In this document: piece after piece, positions 1 through 6,562 of the stretch
Layout of the letters: every line of letters begins with the position of its first letter
Numbering within the stretch: the first letter of the stretch is position 1
NCBI GenBank assembly: GCA_026982255.1
Contig: JALSHL010000288.1
Coordinates: 1-8,923 of the forward strand
DNA: 8,923 bases
DNA from: Paracoccaceae bacterium
Lineage (GTDB): Bacteria > Pseudomonadota > Alphaproteobacteria > Rhodobacterales > Rhodobacteraceae
Direction: 5' to 3'
The notes under the pieces: generated by a model
What the model saw: the letters and a program-made list of their open reading frames with translations, nothing else
What the model was told of the DNA's origin: nothing
The model's database searches: none
Position numbers and translations under genes: made by a program

Positions 1-261
1 ATGCTGTTCGACGAACCGACCAGCGCGCTCGATCCCGAACTGGAGGCCGAGGTGGTCAAGGTCATCAAGGCGCTGGCCGTGGAAGGCCGCACCATGATTA
101 TCGTCACCCACGACATGAAGCTTGCCGCCGACGTGGCGGACCATGTAATCTTTCTGCACAAGGGGCTGATCGAGGAGGAGGGCACACCGGAGCAGGTCTT
201 CGGCAATCCGCAGTCCGAACGGCTCAGAGGGTTTCTATCGGCCACTACGGCCCAACACTGA
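1..261 (+). CDS. Amino acid ABC transporter ATP-binding protein (HisP/GlnQ type), C-terminal part
   Basis: This is the last 86 residues of the cytoplasmic ATPase that powers a polar amino acid importer; the start lies left of the window, and the ATG at position 1 is an internal Met codon just before Walker B. Visible motifs are Walker B with the catalytic Glu (MLFDEP, E5 of the fragment), the D-loop SALD (8-11) and the H-loop His (VTHDM, H37). The tail HVIFLHKGLIEEEGTPEQVF followed by a NPQSERL motif is nearly diagnostic of the HisP/GlnQ family. Walker A and the signature motif are outside the window. The stop at 259-261 is 22 bp before the binding protein gene, so this is the same operon. 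The family is secure; the substrate cannot be told from this subunit. Confidence 0.95.
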   Translation: MLFDEPTSALDPELEAEVVKVIKALAVEGRTMIIVTHDMKLAADVADHVIFLHKGLIEEEGTPEQVFGNPQSERLRGFLSATTAQH

Positions 262-283
262 TCATCAACAAGGAGATAACACG

Positions 284-1009
284 ATGAAAAAACTGGTTAT
301 TGCAGCGGCCTTTGCCGCCTTCGCAGCAGGTGCCGCCAGCGCCGAAACCGTGCGTATGGGCACCGAGGGGGCATATCCTCCGTACAACTTCATCAACGAC
401 AATGGCGAGGTCGACGGATTCGAGCGCGAGCTTGGCGACAGGCTTTGCGAGATTGCGGAACTGGATTGCACATGGGTCACCAACGACTGGGATTCGATCA
501 TCCCGAACCTGGTGTCCGGCAACTACGACACCATCATCGCCGGCATGAGCATCACCGATGAACGCGATCAGGTCATCGACTTCACACAGGAATATTTCCC
601 GCCGGACCCGAGCGTATATGTCGCGCTGGCCGGTGCCGGCGATGATGTGATGAACGGGGTGGTTGCCGCGCAGACCGCCACCATCCAGGCCAGCTATGTC
701 GCCAGCTCCGGCGCGACTGTGGTTGAATACGCCACCTTTGACGACACGATCGCAGCCGTGCGTTCGGGCGAGGCGGACGCTGTTCTGGCCGACCGTGCCG
801 CGCTGGCCGATGTGGTTGCCGAAAGCGGCGGGGAACTGGTCTTTGTCGGTGACGACATTGCCATCGGCGGCGGTGTCGGCATCGGTGTGCGCGAAAGCGA
901 TACAGAACTGAAAGCCAGGTTGAACGCGGCCATCGACCAGATGAAAGCGGACGGCAGCCTGAGCGCCCTGATCGCGAAATGGTTCGACGGCAAGGTCGTC
1001 AACTACTGA
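284..1009 (+). CDS. Periplasmic amino acid-binding protein (SBP family 3)
   Basis: This 241-residue protein captures a polar amino acid in the periplasm and delivers it to the permeases encoded just downstream. A Sec signal peptide covers residues 1-20 (MKK, hydrophobic core, ASA|ET cleavage). The mature start VRMGTEGAYPPYNF matches the LAO/HisJ/glutamine-binding group. The ligand clamp is kept: Arg94 in SITDER (LAO Arg77, carboxylate) and Asp170 in DAVLADR (LAO Asp161, amino group). C55 and C62 have the seven-residue separation of the LAO disulfide. Departures from LAO are A86-G87 where LAO has Ser-Ser, and VAAQTATIQ (127-135) instead of the usual VGVQxGT hinge motif. The start is supported by AAGGAG at 270-275, 8 bp upstream. 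Basic amino acids are a guess from the LAO resemblance; the side-chain specificity is not readable. Confidence 0.95.
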   Translation: MKKLVIAAAFAAFAAGAASAETVRMGTEGAYPPYNFINDNGEVDGFERELGDRLCEIAELDCTWVTNDWDSIIPNLVSGNYDTIIAGMSITDERDQVIDFTQEYFPPDPSVYVALAGAGDDVMNGVVAAQTATIQASYVASSGATVVEYATFDDTIAAVRSGEADAVLADRAALADVVAESGGELVFVGDDIAIGGGVGIGVRESDTELKARLNAAIDQMKADGSLSALIAKWFDGKVVNY

Positions 1010-1019
1010 TCCGGCAATT

Positions 1020-1045
1020 TCGGGGGGTGGCCTGCTGCCCCCCGA
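1020..1045 (+). promoter_or_regulatory. Intercistronic GC-rich stem-loop in the ABC operon
   Basis: The sequence TCGGGGGG (1020-1027) is the exact reverse complement of CCCCCCGA (1038-1045), giving an 8-bp stem around a 10-nt loop; an inner GGC/GCC pairing can compete. It sits 11 bp after the binding protein stop and 15 bp before the permease start. There is no run of T after it, so a complete intrinsic terminator is unlikely. The expected role, known from other binding-protein operons, is to protect the upstream message end or reduce read-through so that binding protein exceeds permease. The structure is seen; the role is inferred. Confidence 0.6.
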
Positions 1046-1060
1046 TACTGAAAGATTCCC

Positions 1061-1939
1061 ATGGAAATGTGCGCTGACCCTTCGACGCTTGAAGGTTTCA
1101 ACTGGTGGATTTGCTACCTGACGACCGGCAAGCAGCAGATGTTCTATGCCAGTTTCGGCACGGTTCTGGCCCTGCTGGCACTGACCGCCCCCGTGGTGCT
1201 GGTGCTGGGGTTTGCCGGTGCGATGGCGCGGCGCTCGCGGTTTCTGCCGCTCAACTGGCTCGGTGCGATCTATACCAACGCCGTGCGCGGTATCCCCGAC
1301 ATTATTTTCTTCCTTTTCGTCCCGATCGCCATGGATCAGGGCATCGAATATCTCCGCCATAAAATCAAATGCCCCGATGTGACCGAACCGATCCGGCAAG
1401 GCAACGATTTCGTGGTCTGCGCGGCGGCGAAAATGCCGCTCGGCACCTCGCCGCAATGGGTGCACGAGGTTTACGGCTTTACCCTTGCGCTCGTCGCCTT
1501 TGCCATCGTGTTCGGGGCCTTCGCGGCCAACACGCTCTACGGCGCCATGAAGGCGGTGCCGCGCGCGCAACTGGAAACGGCCGAGGCCTACGGCATGACT
1601 CCGCGGCAGGTATTCTGGCGCATCGAGGTGCCGCAGATGTGGGTCTATGCCCTGCCGGGCCTGTCGAACCTGTGGATGATCCTGATCAAGGCAACGCCCT
1701 TGCTGTTCCTGCTCGGGGTCGAGGATATCGTCTACTGGGCCAAGGAACTGGGCGGCGCGAAAACCAGCCGCTTCGACTATCCGCACCCGGACTGGCGCGT
1801 CTATTATTTCGGTGTTCTGCTGATCTTCTATCTGCTGATGACATGGGGCAGCGAGAAAGTATTTACCCGCATCTCGCGCAGGCTCTCGCACGGGCAGGCG
1901 ACGCTGGGCGGGGCGGCCGACGCGCAGGTGACCGCATGA
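1061..1939 (+). CDS. Amino acid ABC transporter permease A (HisQ/GlnP type)
   Basis: This 292-residue inner membrane protein is one of two channel subunits of the importer. About five hydrophobic segments are visible (roughly 31-55, 70-92, 138-160, 195-222, 247-263). The EAA loop that docks on the ATPase is LETAEAYGMTPRQVFWRIEV (171-190), followed by PQ. The segment AVRGIPDIIFFLF (74-86) corresponds to the family RG.P motif after the first membrane segment. The loop between segments 2 and 3 is long (about 93-136) and contains Cys104 and Cys120; Cys4 and Cys18 lie in the N-terminal tail, which is external in HisQ-type proteins. The ribosome binding site is weak (GAAAGA, 1050-1055), in keeping with lower expression than the binding protein. 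The stop overlaps the next start as ATGA. Confidence 0.93.
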   Translation: MEMCADPSTLEGFNWWICYLTTGKQQMFYASFGTVLALLALTAPVVLVLGFAGAMARRSRFLPLNWLGAIYTNAVRGIPDIIFFLFVPIAMDQGIEYLRHKIKCPDVTEPIRQGNDFVVCAAAKMPLGTSPQWVHEVYGFTLALVAFAIVFGAFAANTLYGAMKAVPRAQLETAEAYGMTPRQVFWRIEVPQMWVYALPGLSNLWMILIKATPLLFLLGVEDIVYWAKELGGAKTSRFDYPHPDWRVYYFGVLLIFYLLMTWGSEKVFTRISRRLSHGQATLGGAADAQVTA

Positions 1940-2781
1940 GCATGACCTGTATCGAGACGATCCAGTCCTATGGCCTGCGCTCTCTCGGCATCGGCGAGCG
2001 CCTGTTGCCGAAAACCGATATCACCCTGTGCGACCAGTTTGTCCTGATCGGCTCCGGCCTGATCTGGAACATCTATTTCGCGGTATTCGCGCTGGCGGTC
2101 GGCTTCTGGATTGCCACCCTCGTAGCGCTGGGCAAGGCCAGTCCCAACCCGCTGCTGAGCGCCCCGGCCAAGGCGTTCATCTTCGTGTTTCGCGGCTCGC
2201 CCCTGTTTATCCAGTTTTTTCTGGCCTACGAGATTTTCGTGCTGATCCCCAAGGTCGGCATTGACATCAACCTCGGTTTCACCACCATCACCGCCGAGAC
2301 CCGCTGGCTGACCAAGGCATGGCTCGGCGCGACCATCGTGCTGATCCTCAACACCTCGGCCTATACCGGCGAGATTTTCTATGGGGCCCTGCGCTCCGTC
2401 CCCAAGGGCGATATGGAGGCCGCGGACGCCTTCGGCATGTCGGGTTTCCGCAAGTTCCGCCGCATCATCTGGCCTTCGATGTTGCGCCTTGCCTGGCCGA
2501 GCTATACCAACGAGGCGATCTTCATGTTCCACGCCACGGCGCTGGTGTTCTTTTCCGGCTTTCCGGCGTGGCGCCAGAGCGGCGATGCGCTGTATTACGC
2601 CAGCTATTTCGCGGACAAGACCTTCAATCCGTTCGTCTCCTACCCGATCATCGCGGCCTATTTCGTGTTGTGCACATTGGCGATCATCACCCTGTTCGGC
2701 TGGGCCAACCGCCGTCTGAACCGGCATATCCCCGTGGCTGAAAAGGCGAAGTTCCGGTTCAAACCGCAATTCATCCGGTAG
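1936..2781 (+). CDS. Amino acid ABC transporter permease B (HisM/GlnP type)
   Basis: This 281-residue inner membrane protein is the partner of permease A. It has hydrophobic segments at about 39-64, 79-106, 128-150, 195-212 and 236-255. The family motif FRGSPLFIQFFLAYE is at 85-99, and the EAA loop is EAADAFGMSGFRKFRRIIWP (161-180). Cys5 and Cys32 lie in the N-terminal tail. I chose the ATG at 1936 because it overlaps the upstream stop (ATGA), has AGGTGA at 1926-1931, and starts where homology-like sequence starts; the open frame continues upstream to 1369 only as an out-of-frame reading of permease A. It is the last gene of the operon, and the next gene is convergent. Confidence 0.93.
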   Translation: MSMTCIETIQSYGLRSLGIGERLLPKTDITLCDQFVLIGSGLIWNIYFAVFALAVGFWIATLVALGKASPNPLLSAPAKAFIFVFRGSPLFIQFFLAYEIFVLIPKVGIDINLGFTTITAETRWLTKAWLGATIVLILNTSAYTGEIFYGALRSVPKGDMEAADAFGMSGFRKFRRIIWPSMLRLAWPSYTNEAIFMFHATALVFFSGFPAWRQSGDALYYASYFADKTFNPFVSYPIIAAYFVLCTLAIITLFGWANRRLNRHIPVAEKAKFRFKPQFIR

Positions 2782-2820
2782 ATTGCGCACAACTTGACGT
2801 GTTCCGGCATGTTGTCGCTT

Positions 2821-2852
2821 TCAAAACCACTAAACCGGTTTAGTGATTTTGA
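2821..2852. promoter_or_regulatory. 32-bp palindrome, LacI-family-like operator or terminator
   Basis: The core CACTAAACCGGTTTAGTG (2828-2845) is a perfect 18-bp palindrome. It extends to TCAAAA...TTTTGA at 2821-2852 with one mismatched pair (C2827/A2846). The centre CCGG with A/T-rich half-sites is the usual form of LacI-family operators, for example for sugar operons in alphaproteobacteria. It lies 39 bp after the permease B stop and 79 bp before the stop of the convergent dehydrogenase, a place where a bidirectional terminator would be expected. The lack of a proper loop, the AT-rich stem and the absence of a T-run outside the palindrome make a terminator less typical. The palindrome is certain; its role is not. 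Confidence 0.55.
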
Positions 2853-2879
2853 GGGTTCTATTTAACATACTGATATAAT
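2849..2879 (+). promoter_or_regulatory. Weak candidate promoter beside the palindrome
   Basis: A perfect TATAAT occurs at 2874-2879, in an AT-rich stretch (about 2847-2897) unlike the rest of the window. The best -35-like element is TTGAGG (2849-2854), which leaves an over-long 19-bp spacer. No gene follows on the plus strand; a transcript would run antisense into the dehydrogenase 3' end. A copy of ATTTAAC lies on each side (2860-2866 and 2891-2897), 31 bp apart. This may be just AT-rich sequence. Confidence 0.2.
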
Positions 2880-2931
2880 ACGATTATTTCATTTAACCGC
2901 CTGCGGATGGCACGGGGGTGCGGGGCTGGGC

Positions 2932-4305
2932 CTAATTCACCGGCAGGATTTTCCCCGGGTTCATGATGTTCAGCGGATCCAGCGTTTTCTTCAGATCAAC
3001 CATGACCTGAAGCGCCTCGCCATGCTCGCCGGCCATGTATTTCATCTTGCCGACTCCGACTCCGTGTTCGCCGGTCACCGTGCCGTCCAGTTCCAGCGCA
3101 TGTTTGTTGAGGTTGTGCAGGAACTCCTTCACCGCCGCATGTTCCGCTGGATCGTCGGGGTCGAAGCTGACGGCGCAGTGGAAATTGCCGTCCCCGACAT
3201 GGCCCAGAATGGACACCATCAGGTCCAGCCGCCCGCTCTCGGCCCGCGCGAAGTTCACCGCCTCGGCCAGACGCGAGATCGGCACGCAGACGTCCGTGGA
3301 CAGCGCATGCGCGTCCGGTCGCAGCGCCTTGTGCGCGTAATAGGCGTTGTGGCGCATCTTCCACAGGGCGTTGCGGTCCTCGGTGCTGTCGGACCATTCG
3401 AAATCGCTGCCGCCCATGTCGGCGACGATCTCGCCGAAGCTTTCCGCCTGCTCCCTGACGCCGTTGGGAGAGCCGTGGAATTCCACGAACAGATGCGGCA
3501 CCTCGGGCATCTCGCTGCCCTGATAGAGGTTGAAGCCCTTCACCATCATTTCATCGACAAACTCGATCCGCGCCATCGGAATGCCCATCTGAATCGTCGT
3601 CATCACCGTGTTCACCGCCGATTCAATGTCGGGAAAGGAACAGGTCGCGGCCGAGACCGCCTCGGGCTGGCCCTGCAGGCGCAGGGTGATTTCGGTGATG
3701 ATGCCCAGCGTCCCCTCGGAGCCGACAAACAGTTTCGTCAGGTCGTAACCGGCCGAGGATTTGCGTGCGCGGCTGCCGGTGCGGATGATGCGTCCGTCGG
3801 CCAGCACCACCTCCAGCGCCATGACGTTCTCGCGCATGGTGCCGTAGCGCACCGCCGTGGTGCCGGAGGCCCGCGTCGCCGCCATACCGCCAAGCGAGGC
3901 ATTGGCTCCCGGATCGACAGGAAAGAACAGCCCCGTGGCGCGCAGGTCCTCGTTCAGTTGCTCGCGGGTGACACCGGGCTGCACGACGGCGTCCATATCC
4001 TCGGCATGGACGACAAGCACCGCGTTCATTTTCGACATGTCGAGGCTGATCCCGCCCTTGATCGCCAGCTGGTGCCCCTCAAGCGAGGTGCCAGTGCCAT
4101 AGGCGATGACGGGGCAATGGTGCTCGGCGCAGATTTTCACGATTTCCGAGACATCCTGCGTCGATTCCGGAAAAACCACCGCGTCGGGCGGGGTGACAGG
4201 GAAATAGGCCTCGTTCTGGCCGTGTTGTTCCAGAATGGCGGTGTTCTGCGTGACCTTGTCGCCGAATTTTTCCTGCAAGGATTTGATGGCTGTTGCAATG
4301 CTCAT
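2932..4305 (-). CDS. FAD-linked dehydrogenase, probably D-lactate dehydrogenase (cytochrome)
   Basis: This 457-residue flavoprotein of the GlcD/LDHD/D-2-hydroxyglutarate dehydrogenase family should oxidise a D-2-hydroxyacid to the 2-oxoacid and pass electrons to the respiratory chain. The FAD domain shows PVIAYGTGTSLEGH (65-78), DPGANASLGG (131-140) and GYDLTKLFVGSEGTLGIIT (186-204). The C-terminal substrate domain shows LWKMRHNAYYA (314-324, with the Arg-His pair), GHVGDGNFH (368-376, metal-binding His residues), TGEHGVGVGK (411-420) and LDPLNIMNPGKIL (442-454). The start at 4305 has GGAGGG six bases upstream; a longer frame starting at 4392 would overlap the divergent gene and add 29 unfamiliar residues. 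The family is secure. D-lactate is favoured by the LDHD-like length and motifs, with D-2-hydroxyglutarate or glycolate as alternatives. No GlcE/GlcF partners are present, which argues against glycolate oxidase. Confidence 0.9.
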   Translation of the reverse strand: MSIATAIKSLQEKFGDKVTQNTAILEQHGQNEAYFPVTPPDAVVFPESTQDVSEIVKICAEHHCPVIAYGTGTSLEGHQLAIKGGISLDMSKMNAVLVVHAEDMDAVVQPGVTREQLNEDLRATGLFFPVDPGANASLGGMAATRASGTTAVRYGTMRENVMALEVVLADGRIIRTGSRARKSSAGYDLTKLFVGSEGTLGIITEITLRLQGQPEAVSAATCSFPDIESAVNTVMTTIQMGIPMARIEFVDEMMVKGFNLYQGSEMPEVPHLFVEFHGSPNGVREQAESFGEIVADMGGSDFEWSDSTEDRNALWKMRHNAYYAHKALRPDAHALSTDVCVPISRLAEAVNFARAESGRLDLMVSILGHVGDGNFHCAVSFDPDDPAEHAAVKEFLHNLNKHALELDGTVTGEHGVGVGKMKYMAGEHGEALQVMVDLKKTLDPLNIMNPGKILPVN

Positions 4306-4364
4306 GGGGTTCCCTCCGCTTTGATCCCACAGTAATGTGGCCCCGAATAATGGGGAAGGCCAAA
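4306..4364. promoter_or_regulatory. 59-bp divergent spacer with two inverted repeats
   Basis: The spacer separates the starts of the dehydrogenase (minus) and thioesterase (plus) and includes both ribosome binding sites (GGAGGG on minus, 4317-4312; GGGGAAGG on plus, 4352-4359). Two short inverted repeats are visible: CCACA-GTAA-TGTGG (4327-4340) and CCCC-GAATAAT-GGGG (4341-4355); the second overlaps the thioesterase ribosome binding site. Promoter elements on the plus strand are only suggestive: TTGATC (4321-4326) and AATAAT (4346-4351), with a 19-bp spacer. No convincing promoter is seen for the minus strand. Any promoters must overlap or reach into the opposite coding region. Confidence 0.4.
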
Positions 4365-4877
4365 ATGACAGCTTTCGAGGGACATGACGCACCGTTTGAC
4401 GCGCCGGTCACACTGGCCGCGCGGCAGGTGCCGGCAGAGTGGATCGACTATAACGGCCATATGAATGTGGCCTACTACACCATGGCCTTCGATCAGGCGC
4501 TGGACGATTTTCTGGAAAACGAACTGGGGATAGGCGAGGCCCACGCCGCGCGCGTCCGTCAGGGGCCTTATGCGCTGCAAAGCCATATCCACTATCTCGA
4601 CGAGTTGCTGGAGGGCGAGAGCTTCGTCATCAGGGTGCGGATGATCGACCATGACGCCAAGCGGATGCACCTGTTTGCCGAGCTGTTCAATACCGACGAC
4701 GACCGGCTGGCGGCGACCTGCGAACAGATGCTGATGAATGTCGATCTGGAAACGCGGCGCTCCACCCCTTATCCCGACTGGGCGCAGGCGCGCATGGCCG
4801 ACATGCTGGCGGCGCACAAGGTGCTGGAGGTCCCCGCACAACTGGGTGCGCCACTCGGCATCCGGCGTAAGGGCTGA
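4365..4877 (+). CDS. Thioesterase family protein (4HBT-like hot-dog fold)
   Basis: This 170-residue protein probably hydrolyses an acyl-CoA thioester in the cytoplasm. The hallmark WIDYNGHMNVAYY (26-38) holds the DxxGHxN motif of 4-hydroxybenzoyl-CoA-type hot-dog thioesterases, with D28 the expected catalytic position. The later strands (HIHYLDELLEGESFVIRVRM and FAELFNTDDDRLAATCEQML) fit the fold. The closest match I recall is the thioesterase group linked to carnitine breakdown (betainyl-CoA thioesterase, also found fused to L-carnitine dehydrogenase), but no other carnitine gene is nearby, so the substrate stays open. I chose the start at 4365 over in-frame ATGs at 4350 and 4293 because GGGGAAGG ends 5 bp before it. 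The CLC gene follows after 2 bp. Confidence 0.85.
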   Translation: MTAFEGHDAPFDAPVTLAARQVPAEWIDYNGHMNVAYYTMAFDQALDDFLENELGIGEAHAARVRQGPYALQSHIHYLDELLEGESFVIRVRMIDHDAKRMHLFAELFNTDDDRLAATCEQMLMNVDLETRRSTPYPDWAQARMADMLAAHKVLEVPAQLGAPLGIRRKG

Positions 4878-4879
4878 CG

Positions 4880-6553
4880 ATGCAGGCGATCCGCAATTTC
4901 CTGCGCGCGACCTTTGCGGCCATCGGGCAGGAGCTGCACCGTGCCCTGACGGCTGTGCGCAACAACGGGCCGGGGCAAATCACCTTCTGGTTTCTGGCGC
5001 TGGTGCTGGGGCTGATCGCGGGCAATGCGGCCGTCGGGTTCCGCACCGCGATTTCCTATATCCAGCGCTGGCTTTACAATGCCGACGACCACGAACTGGC
5101 CACCCGGCTCGGGTCGCTGGAATGGCAGTGGATGATCGCCATTCCCGTGGCCGGCGGGCTGTCGGTCGGGGTGATCCTGTGGCTGTTCATTCCCGACGGG
5201 CAGACGCGCTCGGTCCCCGATGTGATCGACGCGGCGGCGCGGCGCGAGGGGCGGGTGGAAAAACGTATCGGGCTGGCCTCGGCTGCGGCCTCGCTGATCA
5301 CGCTGTCAACCGGCGGTTCCAGCGGACGCGAGGGACCGGTGGTGCATCTGGCCGCGGTGATTGTCAGTTGGGTATCGAACCGGATCCACGCCGACGGTAT
5401 CACGGCGCGCGACCTGCTGGGCTGTGCGGTGGCGGCGGCTGTGGCGGCCTCGTTCAACGCGCCGATTGCCGGAACCCTGTTCGCGTTGGAGGTCATCCTG
5501 CGCCATTTCGCCATCCGCTCTTTTGCTCCCATCGTCATTGCCGCGGTCAGCGGCGCGATTGTCAGCCGCCTTTATGCCGGTGATATAACCGAGTTCGTCC
5601 TGCCGATCGATTCCATCGAATTCTATGCCGAGATGCCCGCCTTTCTGATCCTCGGCTTTGTCTGCGGGCTGGTAGCCTATGCCCTGATGAAATCGGTATT
5701 CATTGCCGAAAACTGGGGCGATGCTATCCAGAAATACCTGCGTATCCATATCGTGTTGCGTCCCACCATCGCGGGGGGGCTGCTCGGTGCCATCGCGATT
5801 TTCTATCCGCATATTATCGGGGTAGGCTATGAGACCACCTCGGCGGCGCTGTCGGGCAATCTGGTGCTGGGGGCGGCGCTGGGGTTCACGGTTATCAAGG
5901 TGGTGGCGGTGGCGATCACCTTTGCCGGCCGCATGGGGGGCGGGATATTCTCGCCCTCGCTGATGGTCGGGGCGCTGACGGGGCTGGGCTTCGGGATCAT
6001 CGCCACGGGTATTTTTCCCGGCGTCTCGGGCAGCGAGACCATGTATGCCATGGCTGGCATGGGGGCGGTGGCGGCGGCGGTGCTGGGCGCGCCGATTTCC
6101 ACAACCCTGATCGTGTTCGAGATGACCGGAGACTGGCAGGCGGGCATTGCGGTGATGGTGGCGGTCTCGGCCGCCTCGGCCCTGACCAGCCGCCTGGTGG
6201 ACCGCAGTTTTTTCCTGACGCAGCTTGAGCGGCGCGGCATCCATGTGGCGGCGGGGCCGCAGGAATACCTGCTGGAGGCGATCAAGGTGGTGAACCTGAT
6301 GCGCTCGGCCGGATCGGAAGGGGCGGCGCCGGAATTGCAGGCGCAAGAGCTGCTGGAACAGGGCGCCTATGTCGAGGTCACGGAGACGCTGGAAACCGCC
6401 CTGCCGAAGCTGGAGGAATCCCCCGTCGAGTTTCTGCCGGTGGTGAAGATGGCGGAGGAGGGGCCGCAACTGGTCGGCACCGTCACCCTGCTTGATGCGC
6501 TACGCTCCTATAACCGCGCGCTGGCGGCCGTGGCGCGCGAGGAGCATTCCTAG
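4880..6553 (+). CDS. CLC-family chloride channel/transporter with C-terminal CBS-like domain
   Basis: This 557-residue integral membrane protein moves chloride (or a related anion) across the inner membrane. The membrane core has GSSGREGP (146-153) with the external gating Glu at E151 (E148 in the E. coli protein), FNAPIAGTLFALEV (192-205), and GGGIFSPSLMVGA (353-365). At the position of the E. coli proton glutamate E203 the residue is Val205, as in eukaryotic CLC channels. The GSGIP segment is replaced by RSVP (110-113), so the central Ser appears to be Arg110, a tentative alignment. After the core, residues about 465-550 include FLPVV and a QLVGTVTLLDAL stretch typical of one CBS domain; a second is not clear. 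The start has AAGGG at 4869-4873. It is translationally close to the thioesterase gene, with no obvious functional link. Confidence 0.93.
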   Translation: MQAIRNFLRATFAAIGQELHRALTAVRNNGPGQITFWFLALVLGLIAGNAAVGFRTAISYIQRWLYNADDHELATRLGSLEWQWMIAIPVAGGLSVGVILWLFIPDGQTRSVPDVIDAAARREGRVEKRIGLASAAASLITLSTGGSSGREGPVVHLAAVIVSWVSNRIHADGITARDLLGCAVAAAVAASFNAPIAGTLFALEVILRHFAIRSFAPIVIAAVSGAIVSRLYAGDITEFVLPIDSIEFYAEMPAFLILGFVCGLVAYALMKSVFIAENWGDAIQKYLRIHIVLRPTIAGGLLGAIAIFYPHIIGVGYETTSAALSGNLVLGAALGFTVIKVVAVAITFAGRMGGGIFSPSLMVGALTGLGFGIIATGIFPGVSGSETMYAMAGMGAVAAAVLGAPISTTLIVFEMTGDWQAGIAVMVAVSAASALTSRLVDRSFFLTQLERRGIHVAAGPQEYLLEAIKVVNLMRSAGSEGAAPELQAQELLEQGAYVEVTETLETALPKLEESPVEFLPVVKMAEEGPQLVGTVTLLDALRSYNRALAAVAREEHS

Positions 6554-6562
6554 AACCCGGGC

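Noticed and set aside
245..1891. Long minus-strand open frame (548 codons) across the binding protein and permease A
   Set aside because: It is antisense to two clearly recognised genes, has a low-complexity Arg/Gly/His-rich translation and no family motif; such frames are common in GC-rich DNA.
1369..1935. N-terminal extension of permease B to 1369
   Set aside because: The added translation is an alternative frame of permease A; the ATG at 1936 with ATGA overlap fits the family start.
2809..2865. 18-codon plus-strand open frame across the palindrome
   Set aside because: It has no ribosome binding site, is very short, and is better explained as intergenic sequence around a palindrome.
3022..4335. 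Plus-strand open frame (437 codons) antisense to the FAD-linked dehydrogenase
   Set aside because: The opposite strand encodes a protein with every expected motif; this frame has His/Arg-rich shadow composition.
4306..4392. Longer start for the dehydrogenase at 4392
   Set aside because: It would run over the start of the divergent thioesterase gene and lacks the GGAGGG ribosome binding site seen before 4305.
5306..6469. Minus-strand open frame (387 codons) antisense to the CLC gene
   Set aside because: It is a shadow of a well-supported membrane protein gene, with no recognisable domain.
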